From positions 434,001-498,000 of the forward strand of contig NZ_QMHP01000002.1 in NCBI RefSeq assembly GCF_003313335.1: a stretch of 64,000 bases of DNA. The letters are read 5' to 3'. Under the pieces are notes generated by a model, which saw only the letters and a program-made list of their open reading frames with translations, had not been told where the DNA came from and searched no databases. This DNA is from Pedobacter zeaxanthinifaciens. Its GTDB lineage: Bacteria; Bacteroidota; Bacteroidia; Sphingobacteriales; Sphingobacteriaceae. Positions 25,637-35,601 of this stretch are shown here, one piece after another; the stretch's first letter is position 1; every line of letters starts with the position of its first letter. Both the position numbers and the translations under genes were made by a program.

Positions 25637-28600
25637 ATGCGAAATTTGTTACGATCCATTGTGCTTTTGTTGCTGTTATGCGGATTTGCTATTGACAAAT
25701 TGCATGCACAACAAGGCCTAACATTAATTAACGGCACCGTTACCGATGAAGAGGGTGAAACATTGGTAGGCGTGTATATACGCGTAAAAGAAGATAATAA
25801 GCGAGGTGTAGCTAGCGATAAAGATGGTAAGTTTTCCATCAGAGCAAAAGATACTGAAACACTTATTTTCACACTCGTAGGCTATCAGCAACGACAAATC
25901 TTAGTAAAAAACTTAGGTAAGGCTGCCATTAAACTTAAAACTGATCCAACATCGCTTAACGAGGTAGTGATTATAGGATATGGTCAAGTTAACAAACAAG
26001 ACCTTACCGGTTCAGTAGGGCAGGTGAAAGTTGAAGAAATTACCAAAGCTCCCGTTACTTCCTTTGAGGAGGCGTTAGCAGGTAGGGTAGCTGGGGTGCA
26101 AGTTACTTCTAATTCGGGGCAACCTGGCGATGAGATTAACATCACCATCAGAGGTGGCAATTCTATCACTCAAAGTAATGCGCCACTTTATGTTGTTGAT
26201 GGTTTTCCTATTGAAGATTTCAACGCCAATTCCATTAATCCAGATGAAATTGAATCTATCAGTGTGCTGAAAGATGCCTCTGCAACGGCTATTTACGGTA
26301 CTCGTGGTGCCAATGGCGTAATCATTTTGGAAACCAAGAAAGGAAAAATAGGAAAGCCGCAGGTTTCGTATAATGGTTTTGTAGGTCTGCATCAGGCTAC
26401 TAAAAAAATGGATTTGATGAATCCTTATGAGTTCGTGAAATATCAATTAGAAAGGGATTTTACGGAAATGAGCGATACTTATCTTACTAGGCCAAACCTT
26501 ACTTTGGAAGATTACAAGAATGCCGATCCTATTGACTGGCAGGATAATTTATTCACCAATGGATGGGTTCAAAACCACAGTCTTTCGTTAAGAGGTGGCA
26601 CTGCCCAAACCAAATATGCGGTTTCAGGTAATTTTGTCGATCAAAACGGGGTAATCATCAATTCTGGTTTAAGTCGCCAACAATTTAGGGTAGTTTTAGA
26701 TCAGGCTATCAATAAAAATCTTAAATTTTCACTCAATGCCAGCTACGCCCGTGATAAAAATTATGGGCAAACAGTGGCAAGTCAGGCCAATAGTGCTAAT
26801 GCTTACGCAACCTATTTAATGTACCGTGTATGGGGCTATCGCCCATTAAATACCGGCGGGGTTGATTTATTTGAAGATCTTTTTGATGAAGATATTTCAA
26901 ACGAATCTATCCTGGTAATCAACCCAATTGTATCTACTAAAAATGAAATCCGCCAGCAAACTAGAACTACACTCAATTTTAATGGCGGCATTACCTATGA
27001 TTTTTTGAAGGATTTTAGGTTAAATATTAGGGGTGGTTTCAACTCCCGCTTAACACGCAACGAAAACTTTAACAACTCAAAAACATACAGAGGCGTATTA
27101 ACTGCCAATAATTTAAATGGAGTAAATGGTTCAATTTACAATCAAACCTTAAACGATTGGGTAAACGAAAACACGCTGACCTACAAAAAGAAAATCAACA
27201 GAGATCACCAATTTGATATCCTAGTTGGTGCTACTGTGCAGGGCAACAATTTTGACGAAAATGGTTTCTTCTCAACAAATGTACCACGAGAAGAATTGGG
27301 ACTTAGGGCTTTGCAGTACGGAATTCCGAAAACAGTAAGTTCATCCGCAAGGGCAAATACGCTGCTTTCATTTTTAGGCAGAGCAAATTACAACTACAAA
27401 TCTAAGTATCTTTTTACGGTATCTTTCCGGGCTGATGGTTCTTCAAAATTCAGTGAAAACAACCGCTGGGCTTACTTTCCTTCCGGTGCATTTGCTTGGA
27501 ACTTGAATAAGGAAAAGTTCATGAAAAACTTGAAATTCATCAGCAACACCAAATTAAGATTAAGCTATGGCGTTACAGGAAATAACCGAATCAACGATTT
27601 TTCGAGGCTCCAAAGCTTGGATATTTTAGACTACTACGCCACCAACGGCGGTGCTCCCTTGTATGCAATTTTGCCAGATAATTTAGGTAATGCCGATATC
27701 ACTTGGGAAAAAACCTCACAGTTTGATGCCGGTTTAGAGTTAGGTTTATTTAAAGATAGGATCAACTTAACAGTAGATGCCTACCACAAAGTAACGGATG
27801 ATTTGTTGCTGAATGCCAATATTGGTACGCATAATGGCTACAACACACTTTACAAGAACATCGGTAAAATACAAAATAGGGGATTGGAGTTTACTTTAAC
27901 CACTGTAAACGTTAGAAATAAAAAGTTTTCGTGGACTACCGATTTCAACATCTCGTTCAACAGAAATAAAGTGCTTGAGCTAACGGATGGGCAATCGAGC
28001 TTATTATCAGCGGTTACTTTTACAGGCGATTACAATGGTACCAGTCTGTACATTGCTAAAGTTGGACAGCCAGTAGCCTCGTTTTACGGTATGGTTTGGG
28101 ATGGAAATTACCAGTACGATGATTTCATTAAACGTGCCGATGGAACTTACCTGCTTAAAGGAAATATTGCCACAAACGGTAATGCTCGCAACACTATACA
28201 GCCCGGCGATATCAAATATGTGGATCAGAACGGTGATGGCGAAGTAAACGATTTGGATATGGTGGTAATTGGTAGGGCTTTACCTATCCATACCGGCGGT
28301 TTCAACAACAATTTCACCTATAAAAATTTCAGTTTAAGCGTGTTTTTGCAATGGAGTTATGGAAATAACATTATGAATGCCAACAGGTTAATGTTGGAGG
28401 GGAATCCAGCTGATCGCCCTAATTTAAATCAGTTTGCTTCTTATAATGATAGATGGACGCCTGAAAATCAAAACAATACCTATTACCGAATTGGCGGTGC
28501 TGGGCCTAGGGGAGTTTACTCTACTCGCACACTGGAAGACGGTTCATTTCTACGACTTAAAACAGTGCAGTTGAGCTACAATTTGCCCAATAAGCTCATT

Positions 28601-28777
28601 AAAAAGATCAGTAGTTTACAACTATATGCCTCGGCACAAAATCTTTTCACTTGGAGTAGTTATTCGGGAATGGACCCAGAGGTGTCTACCAAAAATTCCA
28701 TCCTAACTCCAGGGTTTGATTATTCGGCCTATGCCAGAAATAGAATATTAACCATGGGATTGAAAGTTGCATTTTAA
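25637..28777 (+). CDS. SusC/RagA family TonB-linked outer-membrane protein
   Basis: A 1046-residue importer of the SusC type. Signal peptide MRNLLRSIVLLLLLCGFAIDKLHAQ; carboxypeptidase-regulatory-like domain at about 30-110 (INGTVTDEEGETLVGVYIRVKE); the SusC signature LNEVVIIGYGQVNKQDLTGSV; plug domain (FEEALAGRVAGVQVTSNSGQPG, NAPLYVVDGFPIEDFN, VLKDASATAIYGTRGANGVIILETKKG); and a barrel ending in MGLKVAF. It forms a lidded pore with the SusD lipoprotein 14 bp downstream and imports oligosaccharides or peptides. The ATG at 25637 directly precedes the signal peptide and is preferred to the in-frame ATG at 25589. No hybrid two-component or sigma/anti-sigma regulator is adjacent. Confidence 0.93.
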   Translation: MRNLLRSIVLLLLLCGFAIDKLHAQQGLTLINGTVTDEEGETLVGVYIRVKEDNKRGVASDKDGKFSIRAKDTETLIFTLVGYQQRQILVKNLGKAAIKLKTDPTSLNEVVIIGYGQVNKQDLTGSVGQVKVEEITKAPVTSFEEALAGRVAGVQVTSNSGQPGDEINITIRGGNSITQSNAPLYVVDGFPIEDFNANSINPDEIESISVLKDASATAIYGTRGANGVIILETKKGKIGKPQVSYNGFVGLHQATKKMDLMNPYEFVKYQLERDFTEMSDTYLTRPNLTLEDYKNADPIDWQDNLFTNGWVQNHSLSLRGGTAQTKYAVSGNFVDQNGVIINSGLSRQQFRVVLDQAINKNLKFSLNASYARDKNYGQTVASQANSANAYATYLMYRVWGYRPLNTGGVDLFEDLFDEDISNESILVINPIVSTKNEIRQQTRTTLNFNGGITYDFLKDFRLNIRGGFNSRLTRNENFNNSKTYRGVLTANNLNGVNGSIYNQTLNDWVNENTLTYKKKINRDHQFDILVGATVQGNNFDENGFFSTNVPREELGLRALQYGIPKTVSSSARANTLLSFLGRANYNYKSKYLFTVSFRADGSSKFSENNRWAYFPSGAFAWNLNKEKFMKNLKFISNTKLRLSYGVTGNNRINDFSRLQSLDILDYYATNGGAPLYAILPDNLGNADITWEKTSQFDAGLELGLFKDRINLTVDAYHKVTDDLLLNANIGTHNGYNTLYKNIGKIQNRGLEFTLTTVNVRNKKFSWTTDFNISFNRNKVLELTDGQSSLLSAVTFTGDYNGTSLYIAKVGQPVASFYGMVWDGNYQYDDFIKRADGTYLLKGNIATNGNARNTIQPGDIKYVDQNGDGEVNDLDMVVIGRALPIHTGGFNNNFTYKNFSLSVFLQWSYGNNIMNANRLMLEGNPADRPNLNQFASYNDRWTPENQNNTYYRIGGAGPRGVYSTRTLEDGSFLRLKTVQLSYNLPNKLIKKISSLQLYASAQNLFTWSSYSGMDPEVSTKNSILTPGFDYSAYARNRILTMGLKVAF

Positions 28778-28791
28778 TAGGAGGAAGATAA

Positions 28792-30378
28792 ATGAAACAC
28801 ATAAAAATATACTTCATATTAGTTACAGTTGCACTTTGCTTTGCCTGTAATAAGGTGCTTGATATAGATGCAGGAAAATATATCATTTTAGAAGAAGATT
28901 ATTATAAAACCGAAGAGCAGTTAAACGCAGCCTTGCGTGGTGCATATGCTACCTTAGCCGATGGTTCTTTGTTTGGTAACAATTTATTAGGCCGTATGGG
29001 ATTGGAGGCCGATGAAGGTTACGAGTCCTATTCATCTGACTTAAATACCGTTGGCGATTATAATGTGTACGCTACTGATTCCAAGATTTTGGGCTACTAT
29101 CGGGTTTTTTACAGGGGTATCAATAGAGCGAATTTACTATTGGAAAGCGTAGATGACCCTACTATTACTATTACCGCAAAAGAGCGTAATCATATCAAAG
29201 GGCAGGCACTATTTTTAAGGGGCTACTTCCATTTTATGCTGGCCAATAAGTTTGGAGGGGTGCCGCTGATGCTCAAAGCTACTCGTTCGGATGCCGTTAA
29301 AACGGAAGATTTACAAAAACCAAGAACGGCACTGAAGGATGTTTATGCTGCAGTGCTAAACGACTTAAAGTCCGCTGCTGATTTATTAAAGCCGATGTCG
29401 GAAGTAAATACAGGAACACAAGCTTCTAAATCTGCAGCTTGGGCAATGTTAGCCAGGGTTTCTTTGTACATGGCGGGGCAGCCGCTGAATGATGCAAGTA
29501 AGTATGCGGAAGCGGCAGAGTGGGCTAAGAAAGTAAAGGATGCAAATTATCATGCCTTAAATCCTTCTTACGAAAAAGTATTTGTGAACTACGCTACCGA
29601 CGTGATGGATCCAAAGGAGAGCATATTTGAAGTTGATTTTTATGGAAACGGAACCGGGATCTACGCCTCTACAGGTGGTATGGTTGGCCGAAACAACGGG
29701 ATTGCCTACCCTTTAGATAGTAGCAACGTAGGCTACGGCATTGGTGCAATCAGGTCAACCTCTTATTTATACAATTTATATACTACAGGTGATACCAGAA
29801 GAGATTGGGCAATTGCGCCTTATTACTACACGGGTACACCAAGGGTAAAAACCAATTGGACAGCCCAACAAACCACTTTTGCGAGATATAGTGGGAAATT
29901 TAGACGAGAAAGTGAAATTCTTCTTCCAAAAAGCTCGGCATCCACACCACAAAATTATCCGTTAATGCGCTATTCAGATGTGCTTTTAATGTATGCGGAG
30001 GCGTTAAATGAAATGCCTGGCGGCGATAAAGTACTGGCTTTGGAGCAAATAAATGTGGTGCGCAGAAGAGCAATTCCGGTGGGAAGCCCAGATAGAGAGT
30101 TGACAGTGACCGATTACACCGGTTTAAAGGATGCCATTATAGAAGAAAGGGCAAGAGAACTCTGCTTTGAGGGCTTGCGAAAAAATGATTTGGTGCGCTG
30201 GGGGATTTTCACCAGTTCGATGCAAAGCCTCAATAATCAAGTTCCAATTGGTACCTCATCTTACATTATTTCAGCTAGGGCTTATTATGGTAATGCCAAG
30301 CCTAGAGATGTAGTGTGGCCAATTCCTACTTATGAAATGACGGTAAATAGGTTGTTAACACAAAATGTTGGATGGTAA
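28792..30378 (+). CDS. SusD/RagB family nutrient-binding lipoprotein
   Basis: A 528-residue surface lipoprotein (lipobox LCFAC, cysteine 19). SusD features: N-terminal Y.TEEQLNAALRGAYATLADG, TPR-like helices (YRVFYRGINRANLLLE; GQALFLRGYFHFMLANKFGGVPLML) and the C-terminal RYSDVLLMYAEALNEM, INVVRRRA and ERARELCFEGLRKNDLVRWG blocks. It binds substrate at the cell surface and caps the SusC pore. It follows SusC by 14 bp and is 3 bp from the DUF5017 gene. Confidence 0.94.
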   Translation: MKHIKIYFILVTVALCFACNKVLDIDAGKYIILEEDYYKTEEQLNAALRGAYATLADGSLFGNNLLGRMGLEADEGYESYSSDLNTVGDYNVYATDSKILGYYRVFYRGINRANLLLESVDDPTITITAKERNHIKGQALFLRGYFHFMLANKFGGVPLMLKATRSDAVKTEDLQKPRTALKDVYAAVLNDLKSAADLLKPMSEVNTGTQASKSAAWAMLARVSLYMAGQPLNDASKYAEAAEWAKKVKDANYHALNPSYEKVFVNYATDVMDPKESIFEVDFYGNGTGIYASTGGMVGRNNGIAYPLDSSNVGYGIGAIRSTSYLYNLYTTGDTRRDWAIAPYYYTGTPRVKTNWTAQQTTFARYSGKFRRESEILLPKSSASTPQNYPLMRYSDVLLMYAEALNEMPGGDKVLALEQINVVRRRAIPVGSPDRELTVTDYTGLKDAIIEERARELCFEGLRKNDLVRWGIFTSSMQSLNNQVPIGTSSYIISARAYYGNAKPRDVVWPIPTYEMTVNRLLTQNVGW

Positions 30379-30381
30379 GAT

Positions 30382-31332
30382 ATGCTTAAAATGAAAAGGA
30401 TAAAGTTTTTATTAGGCTCAATAGCATTGATTTCGTTGCTAAGCTGCGAAAAAGAATATGACGTAAAAGTGCCATCGGTTACGGTAAGCGTAACTAAACA
30501 AAATTATAAGGTAGGGGATACCATTAATTTCAAGTTTGATGGCGACGCAGATTTCATCACTTTTTATTCAGGTAATAAACTGAATGACTATCAGTTTGCC
30601 GCAAACGAACGAATTTATGATGCCGAAATGTTGCTGTCGTTCAGATTTGCCAAATATTCGGGAGTAAACTCAAATGTGGCGCAGCTCAAATATTCTACAA
30701 ATTACAATGGTGCTGGTACCATTGCCGCAATCGAAAGCGCCACGTGGACAGATATCTCTTCTAATTTCACCTTTCCAACTAGCATCGGAACCTCCACCGC
30801 TGATGGTGTAAATTCAGGTAACTTCAACATCAACAGTCTTTTCGTAAATGATAGTACGCCAATAACTTTTTGCTGGTTTTTCAACACTCCAGCTGGAGTT
30901 CAACGAACACAGGCTTACGTAGAAGGATTCAAGATATTTGGGAATGTAATTTCTGATCAGAGTTTATCTGGAGATATCTACACTTTTGGCGATATGGGCT
31001 TTAAAGTGGTGTACGACGCCACGCAATTCACCGATAGCGGTACAAGTTTACCCAATGTTAACGCCACTAGGATTTTATGGACTGGCGTTTTTAACAATGT
31101 AATTGCCAAGCAGGGCTACGCGGTTTCAGTACCTATTTTCAGAAAAAATTCCGTTAATCTCGGTATCGATAAACCTATTGTTGTCAAATCTGTAGCTGAT
31201 CCTGAATCTTCTTCGTACAACTACGTTTACACGCAGCCAGGGACTTACAAAGCCACTTTTGTAATCGCGAACAGCAGTGTATATGGTAGAAAAGAAACCG
31301 TAAAACAAATAGATATTACCGTTGAACCTTAA
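30382..31332 (+). CDS. DUF5017 domain surface lipoprotein
   Basis: A 316-residue lipoprotein (LLSCEKEYDV, cysteine 22) with the DUF5017 pattern: an early VTKQNYKVGDTINFKFDGDADFITFYSGNKLNDY block followed by FRFAKYSG and a beta-sandwich-rich remainder (WTDISSNFTFP, NVNATRILWTG). In such loci the third gene is usually a surface glycan-binding protein (SusE/F position); that role is inferred from order and lipidation. An alternative start three codons later (30391) is possible. It lies 3 bp after the SusD stop codon. Confidence 0.85.
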   Translation: MLKMKRIKFLLGSIALISLLSCEKEYDVKVPSVTVSVTKQNYKVGDTINFKFDGDADFITFYSGNKLNDYQFAANERIYDAEMLLSFRFAKYSGVNSNVAQLKYSTNYNGAGTIAAIESATWTDISSNFTFPTSIGTSTADGVNSGNFNINSLFVNDSTPITFCWFFNTPAGVQRTQAYVEGFKIFGNVISDQSLSGDIYTFGDMGFKVVYDATQFTDSGTSLPNVNATRILWTGVFNNVIAKQGYAVSVPIFRKNSVNLGIDKPIVVKSVADPESSSYNYVYTQPGTYKATFVIANSSVYGRKETVKQIDITVEP

Positions 31333-31342
31333 TAGCCTTTAG

Positions 31343-33340
31343 ATGAAAAAAATACTCATATTTCCGATATTGATGTTGCTTTGTTTGGCGCAAGGGTACG
31401 CTCAAATCTTCTCGCAAAACTTCAATAGCTCAAATAATTTGGCAGATTATGCCGTCTTATCGCCAGCAACTGGTGCCAATCAATTTACTGCATTTACCAT
31501 TTTTACACCTACCAACAATAGCATGTCTATTAGCAACGGTAGGTTATTATTCGCAAAAGTAGGTAATGGAGGTTCGTCGCATATTGTTCGTAATGCCGAT
31601 TTTGCAGTCACCCCAAAATTTTTAGTTTTTAAAGTGCTTATCGATTTTCAGGATATCACAGGTACACTTACTACAAGCAACATCGGGATATTATTTGGTA
31701 AAGAGTTTATAAATGATGCCACCTTTCCCGATGCCACAAAATGTCATACGCGTTTTGGTATCAGCACCAGAAATGGGGTATTCACCATCAATACAGTTGC
31801 AAATACGGCAACCGCAACGCAATGGTCATCTATCGAAAGCTCGTCGCAAGAGTTTTCTGGCGCAAAAGAACTTTCAGTATTCATTAATAACACTGGAAAT
31901 ACTCAAAAATATAGCGCTCCAAACGGAACCATCCAAGATTTAGAAAATAACAGATACGCGGTATGGGTTGGTAATGTGGTAGCCATTAATAACCAACCAA
32001 GTTATGGTCCGGGCGTAGATTTGAAGAATTTCAGAATTAGCTTCAATGCCAATGGTGCCACAACAACGCCATTCTCTTACAAGTATTATTTCGATGATTT
32101 TAACATCTACAACGAAAGTGCTTTGCCACTAATTGTGAGCTTTAATAGCAACGGAGGTACTTCTGTTAGCGAAATTTATGCCGCTCAAAATCAAACTATT
32201 GCATCTCCAACGGCGCCTACTCGTACTGGATATACTTTTGGAGGCTGGTTTAAAGATGCCAATTTAACCACCCCTTGGAATTTTGCTATTGATGTAGTAA
32301 CCGCCGCCACAACTTTGTTTGCCAAATGGAACCCAATACTTTATACCGTTAGCTTTAATACTGATGGTGGCACGGCGGTAGCGCCTGTTCAGGTGGCTTA
32401 CAATAGTACTTTTGCTGCGCCAACGCCACCTACCAAAACTGATGTTATTTTTGGTGGTTGGTATAAAGATGCCGCACTTAGCACGGTTTGGAATTTCGCC
32501 ACTGATGTGGTTTTAGGAAGCACTACCTTATATGCAAAATGGAATGATCCTCGTCAAAGTATCACGTTTCCGGCTATTGCCGATAAAGTTTACGGAGAAG
32601 CTCCATTTGTACTTACGGCCACAGCCAGTTCCGGACTGCCAGTAACCTATACCGCTTTAACCAGCAATATTACCATTAATGGCTCAACAGTAAACATTAT
32701 AAATACTGGTTTGGCTACCATACGAGCAACACAAGCGGGTAATGCAAGTTATACAGCAGCACCTCCCATAGAAATTAGTTTTACCATTAACAAAGCGCCT
32801 CAAACAATCACATTTAATCAGCAAGGGCCTTTTAGCAGATATGCAGGCATAGTAACATTAAATGCTGTGAGCTCTTCAGGTTTGCCCGTTACTTTCGTGG
32901 CTAATAATCCCATTGTTGGCGTAGTTACGGCAGACAATAAATTGCAAGTTAAAGCACTTGGTACGTTAAAAATTACCGCTTTGCAGGCAGGTAACGAATT
33001 CTATTTGCCGGCAACTAATGTGGATCGAGATATTCTTATCCATACGGCAGGTAGCGCTCAACTCTTAATTTCCGCGGCACTTTCTCCAAATGGCGATGGT
33101 GTAAATGACGTTTTTTTAATTGAAGGTATAAATGCTTATCCTGAAAACGAGCTACGCATTGTAACGAGAAGCGGAAATTTAGTATATGAACAAAAAGGCT
33201 ATGATAATGAAAAGGTAGTGTTTAGTGGAAAAACTAACAACGGCGATCAGTTGCCTAATGGCACCTATTATTATGCTTTAGCCTATAAGCAAAATGGACA
33301 ATGGTTACAGAAAAAAGGCTATTTCGTGCTTAAGTTTTAA
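31343..33340 (+). CDS. InlB-repeat/MBG-like surface protein with T9SS type B C-terminal domain
   Basis: A 665-residue secreted protein. Signal peptide (PILMLLCLAQGYAQ); N-terminal beta domain to about 255; two Listeria-Bacteroides (InlB B-type, Flg_new) repeats at about 260-400 (each SFN..GG...P..PT..G..FGGW.KD......WNFA.DVV...TTL.AKWN); two MBG-like beta modules (VYGEAPFVLTATASSGLPVTYT and a partner, about 405-560); and a gliding-motility-associated C-terminal domain (CHU_C, LSPNGDGVNDVFLIEG...NGTYYYAL) at about 577-665. Type B substrates of the type IX system are usually exported with a PorP/SprF partner, which is the next gene (its possible ATG overlaps this stop codon). Probably an adhesin or glycan-binding protein. 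Confidence 0.88.
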   Translation: MKKILIFPILMLLCLAQGYAQIFSQNFNSSNNLADYAVLSPATGANQFTAFTIFTPTNNSMSISNGRLLFAKVGNGGSSHIVRNADFAVTPKFLVFKVLIDFQDITGTLTTSNIGILFGKEFINDATFPDATKCHTRFGISTRNGVFTINTVANTATATQWSSIESSSQEFSGAKELSVFINNTGNTQKYSAPNGTIQDLENNRYAVWVGNVVAINNQPSYGPGVDLKNFRISFNANGATTTPFSYKYYFDDFNIYNESALPLIVSFNSNGGTSVSEIYAAQNQTIASPTAPTRTGYTFGGWFKDANLTTPWNFAIDVVTAATTLFAKWNPILYTVSFNTDGGTAVAPVQVAYNSTFAAPTPPTKTDVIFGGWYKDAALSTVWNFATDVVLGSTTLYAKWNDPRQSITFPAIADKVYGEAPFVLTATASSGLPVTYTALTSNITINGSTVNIINTGLATIRATQAGNASYTAAPPIEISFTINKAPQTITFNQQGPFSRYAGIVTLNAVSSSGLPVTFVANNPIVGVVTADNKLQVKALGTLKITALQAGNEFYLPATNVDRDILIHTAGSAQLLISAALSPNGDGVNDVFLIEGINAYPENELRIVTRSGNLVYEQKGYDNEKVVFSGKTNNGDQLPNGTYYYALAYKQNGQWLQKKGYFVLKF

Positions 33341-33399
33341 TGTTCCATTCAAAACAACAATGCTTTAATACAAACATCAGTATTTCTAAACTCAACGAG

Positions 33400-34299
33400 A
33401 TGAAACTCAAATTTGTCCTAATAATATCATTCAGTTTAAGTTGTTTATATGCTACAGCACAGCAAACAACTAACTATACGCAGTACAATAATGTAGTGAT
33501 GCCGATAAATACAGCGGCAAGTTTTTTAACTCAGCAACCGCAGGTTAACGTGGTTGGTCGCTACCAGTGGGTTGATTTGGAAGGGGCGCCAACAAGTTAT
33601 CGCTTAGCGGCGAGTTTACCTTTAGTCAAGTCAGATTTGCGTGTGGGTATTAACCTAAAACATGAAACTGCTGCGGTAGAAAACGTAGGAGAGGCCTCTG
33701 TTTTTGTGGGTAAATCGATACGATTAGCCGCTGAAGACTATCTGGCACTTTCCTTAGGTGCTGGTGTGAGTTACTATAACGGCAACTTTTCTAGACTTTC
33801 CGTGTCAGACCCTTCTTTCGCAAATGACCTAAAAGAAACCGATGGCATGCTTTCGGCAAGTTTGATGTATTATCGTCCGGAGAAATTTTATGCAGGTATT
33901 GCTGTGCCTCGTTTAACATTTTCCAAATTGGGTTTAAGTAGCAAAGCTCAAAACTATGATGTAAATAATCTTTACCATTTTACTGCGGGCGCCGTTTTTG
34001 CTTTGGGAAATGATTTTGATTTGAAGCCGGCAACTTTACTTAGCTATGCTAAAAATCTCGATTTTCAAGCGAACTTATCAGCCATGATTTATTTGAAAAA
34101 GACTTTTGGCGTGGGCGCTGATATAAGAACCCAAGGGGAGATGGCTGCGTTAGCGAGTTTGTTTGTGAAAAACCTAAATATTGGCTTTGGATATCAGTTT
34201 GCAACCAGCAGTAATGTGCAAAATCCGGTTTTCAGTAATAGCACTTATGAATTTAGCCTAACTTACCGTTTCGGCAAAGGATTTGGAGGGTTGTTGTAA
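33400..34299 (+). CDS. PorP/SprF family type IX secretion membrane protein
   Basis: A 299-residue outer-membrane barrel: signal peptide MKLKFVLIISFSLSCLYATAQ, then the family hallmark TNYTQYNNVVMPINTAAS, GRYQWVDLEGAPTSYRLAASLPL, and a C-terminal strand FSLTYRFGKGF. PorP/SprF proteins work with cognate CHU_C (type B) substrates in surface attachment or export; the cognate substrate is directly upstream. The ATG at 33400 starts the signal peptide. A longer frame from 33340, overlapping the previous stop (TAATG), would add 20 non-signal residues but could mark translational coupling. Confidence 0.9.
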   Translation: MKLKFVLIISFSLSCLYATAQQTTNYTQYNNVVMPINTAASFLTQQPQVNVVGRYQWVDLEGAPTSYRLAASLPLVKSDLRVGINLKHETAAVENVGEASVFVGKSIRLAAEDYLALSLGAGVSYYNGNFSRLSVSDPSFANDLKETDGMLSASLMYYRPEKFYAGIAVPRLTFSKLGLSSKAQNYDVNNLYHFTAGAVFALGNDFDLKPATLLSYAKNLDFQANLSAMIYLKKTFGVGADIRTQGEMAALASLFVKNLNIGFGYQFATSSNVQNPVFSNSTYEFSLTYRFGKGFGGLL

Positions 34300-34585
34300 C
34301 GCTATATATTCCAAGGCTCATTTCGGTAGAGTTAAGCGCTATTCTTTAAAGATTTACAATGCCTTGTGGTTTGTCCTGAGCTAAAACGTTGCGCTATTAG
34401 TTTTCACCGTTTGCATCTACTTTCGTTGTTTCGTCATTCCGAATTTATTTCGGAATCTTAAAACACTAGTACGTTTAAGCCATCTAGCGATTAACATCAA
34501 CCCTTTTTAGGTAGAATTGTAGATCACGAAGCTGCACTAGTTTAAGGCTTCGGTTAAACCGACCATTGACAAATACCACAGATCA
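34300..34585. other. Intergenic region with a GTCATT-type palindrome
   Basis: No gene is seen between the convergent PorP/SprF and WD40 genes. ATTCCGAA at 34438 is inverted as TTCGGAAT ending at 34456, part of a GTCATTCCGAA...TTCGGAATCTT repeat of the kind dispersed in many genomes. It may stop transcription from either side but has no T-run. Confidence 0.5.
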
Positions 34586-35485
34586 TCATATAACAAGATC
34601 CCAAATCATCACTTTCTTATCATCACCAGTAGAAATCAGTTTACTTCCATCGTGGCTCCAACATAACTTATTAACCGAATGGCTATGGCCTATCCCCATT
34701 TTATCAATGCTTGCAATTTTATACAACTTGAAATTATTGGCATCCCACAACTTAATGCTTTTGTCCTGACTAGCAGTGGCAAAAAATGGAAGCGTAGGGT
34801 GAAAAACAATGTCGTAAATGCCAAATAAGTGGGCTGAGATGTTATTGGTCATTGTGTAATCCGTTAAGTTCCAAATTTTCAATTGCGCATCTCTACTTCC
34901 TGATATCAAATAATCGCCATTTGGGTGGTAAGCCAAGGAAGTGATGCCCATGGTATGCTCCTTCAAAATTTGTTTTAAACTGTAGTCTTCCGAATGATAA
35001 ACGTGTATGCTCCCATCTTTGCAGCCAAAAGCAATCTCCTTTTCATTTGGAGAAACTGCTATGCACCGCACTGTATCTGTCGATATTTCAAGTCGATATA
35101 ACTCTTTGAAATCAGATAACGACCAAATTGCTACACTTCCATCTTCACTGCTGGTTAATAATTCATTTTTATAGCCAATGGTTTGCATCCCAAATATGGG
35201 TTTAGGGTGGGCATTTATTCGGTAAGTTATTTCTTGTGCCAAAAAATCATAGACAGAAAAAGCGCCACTCCTTTCGGCAACAAATAGCCTGTCCTCAAAG
35301 TTGTGCAAGTAATAAACAGAGCTTTGAACTGGCATTTTAACCATTACAAACGCCATTTTGCTTAACGACCATTCCACTACACCTTTATCATTTCCAGCGG
35401 TAAAAAATATTCCCTCTTTAGCGGATTTAGTTAACGCATATACTGGATTTTGATGACCTGTAAAAGTGTGAAGGTGTTTTAGCAT
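34586..35485 (-). CDS. WD40 repeat protein
   Basis: A 299-residue protein made entirely of about seven WD40 blades: LHTFTGHQNPVYALTKS...DKGVVEWSL, SSEDGSVAIWSL, CKDGSIHVYHS, HTMGITSLAYHPNGDYLISGSRDAQLKIWNL, HLFGIYDIVFHPTLPFFATASQDKSIKLWD and HSVNKLCWSHDGSKLISTGDDKKVMIWDL. There is no signal peptide or effector domain, so it should be a cytoplasmic seven-bladed scaffold. It is transcribed divergently from the CarH-like regulator with 116 bp between the starts. Its partner and role are unknown. Confidence 0.92.
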   Translation of the reverse strand: MLKHLHTFTGHQNPVYALTKSAKEGIFFTAGNDKGVVEWSLSKMAFVMVKMPVQSSVYYLHNFEDRLFVAERSGAFSVYDFLAQEITYRINAHPKPIFGMQTIGYKNELLTSSEDGSVAIWSLSDFKELYRLEISTDTVRCIAVSPNEKEIAFGCKDGSIHVYHSEDYSLKQILKEHTMGITSLAYHPNGDYLISGSRDAQLKIWNLTDYTMTNNISAHLFGIYDIVFHPTLPFFATASQDKSIKLWDANNFKLYKIASIDKMGIGHSHSVNKLCWSHDGSKLISTGDDKKVMIWDLVI

Positions 35486-35554
35486 GTGGCAAAAATACGG
35501 TTAATCTAACCAAATAATACCTGATTAGAGATGATTTAGAAATTCGAAAACTTT

Positions 35555-35600
35555 TTTTGTTTAAATTTGTATGATAAATATTCAACAAAACAAACGTTTG
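35555..35600. promoter_or_regulatory. carH promoter with operator-like half sites
   Basis: TAAATTTG (35562-35569) fits the -7 consensus, 32 bp before the ATG. TTTTGTTTAA (35555-35564) overlaps it and is identical to the left arm of the inverted repeat before crtI. A second element, the perfect palindrome CAAACGTTTG (35591-35600), lies directly before the start codon. This suggests autoregulation; no binding data are implied. Confidence 0.5.
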
Positions 35601-35601
35601 T

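Noticed and set aside
25534..25872. 112-codon minus-strand frame over the susC leader
   Set aside because: It is antisense to the signal peptide and regulatory region of susC, with no protein family signal; an antisense RNA is possible but not a protein gene.
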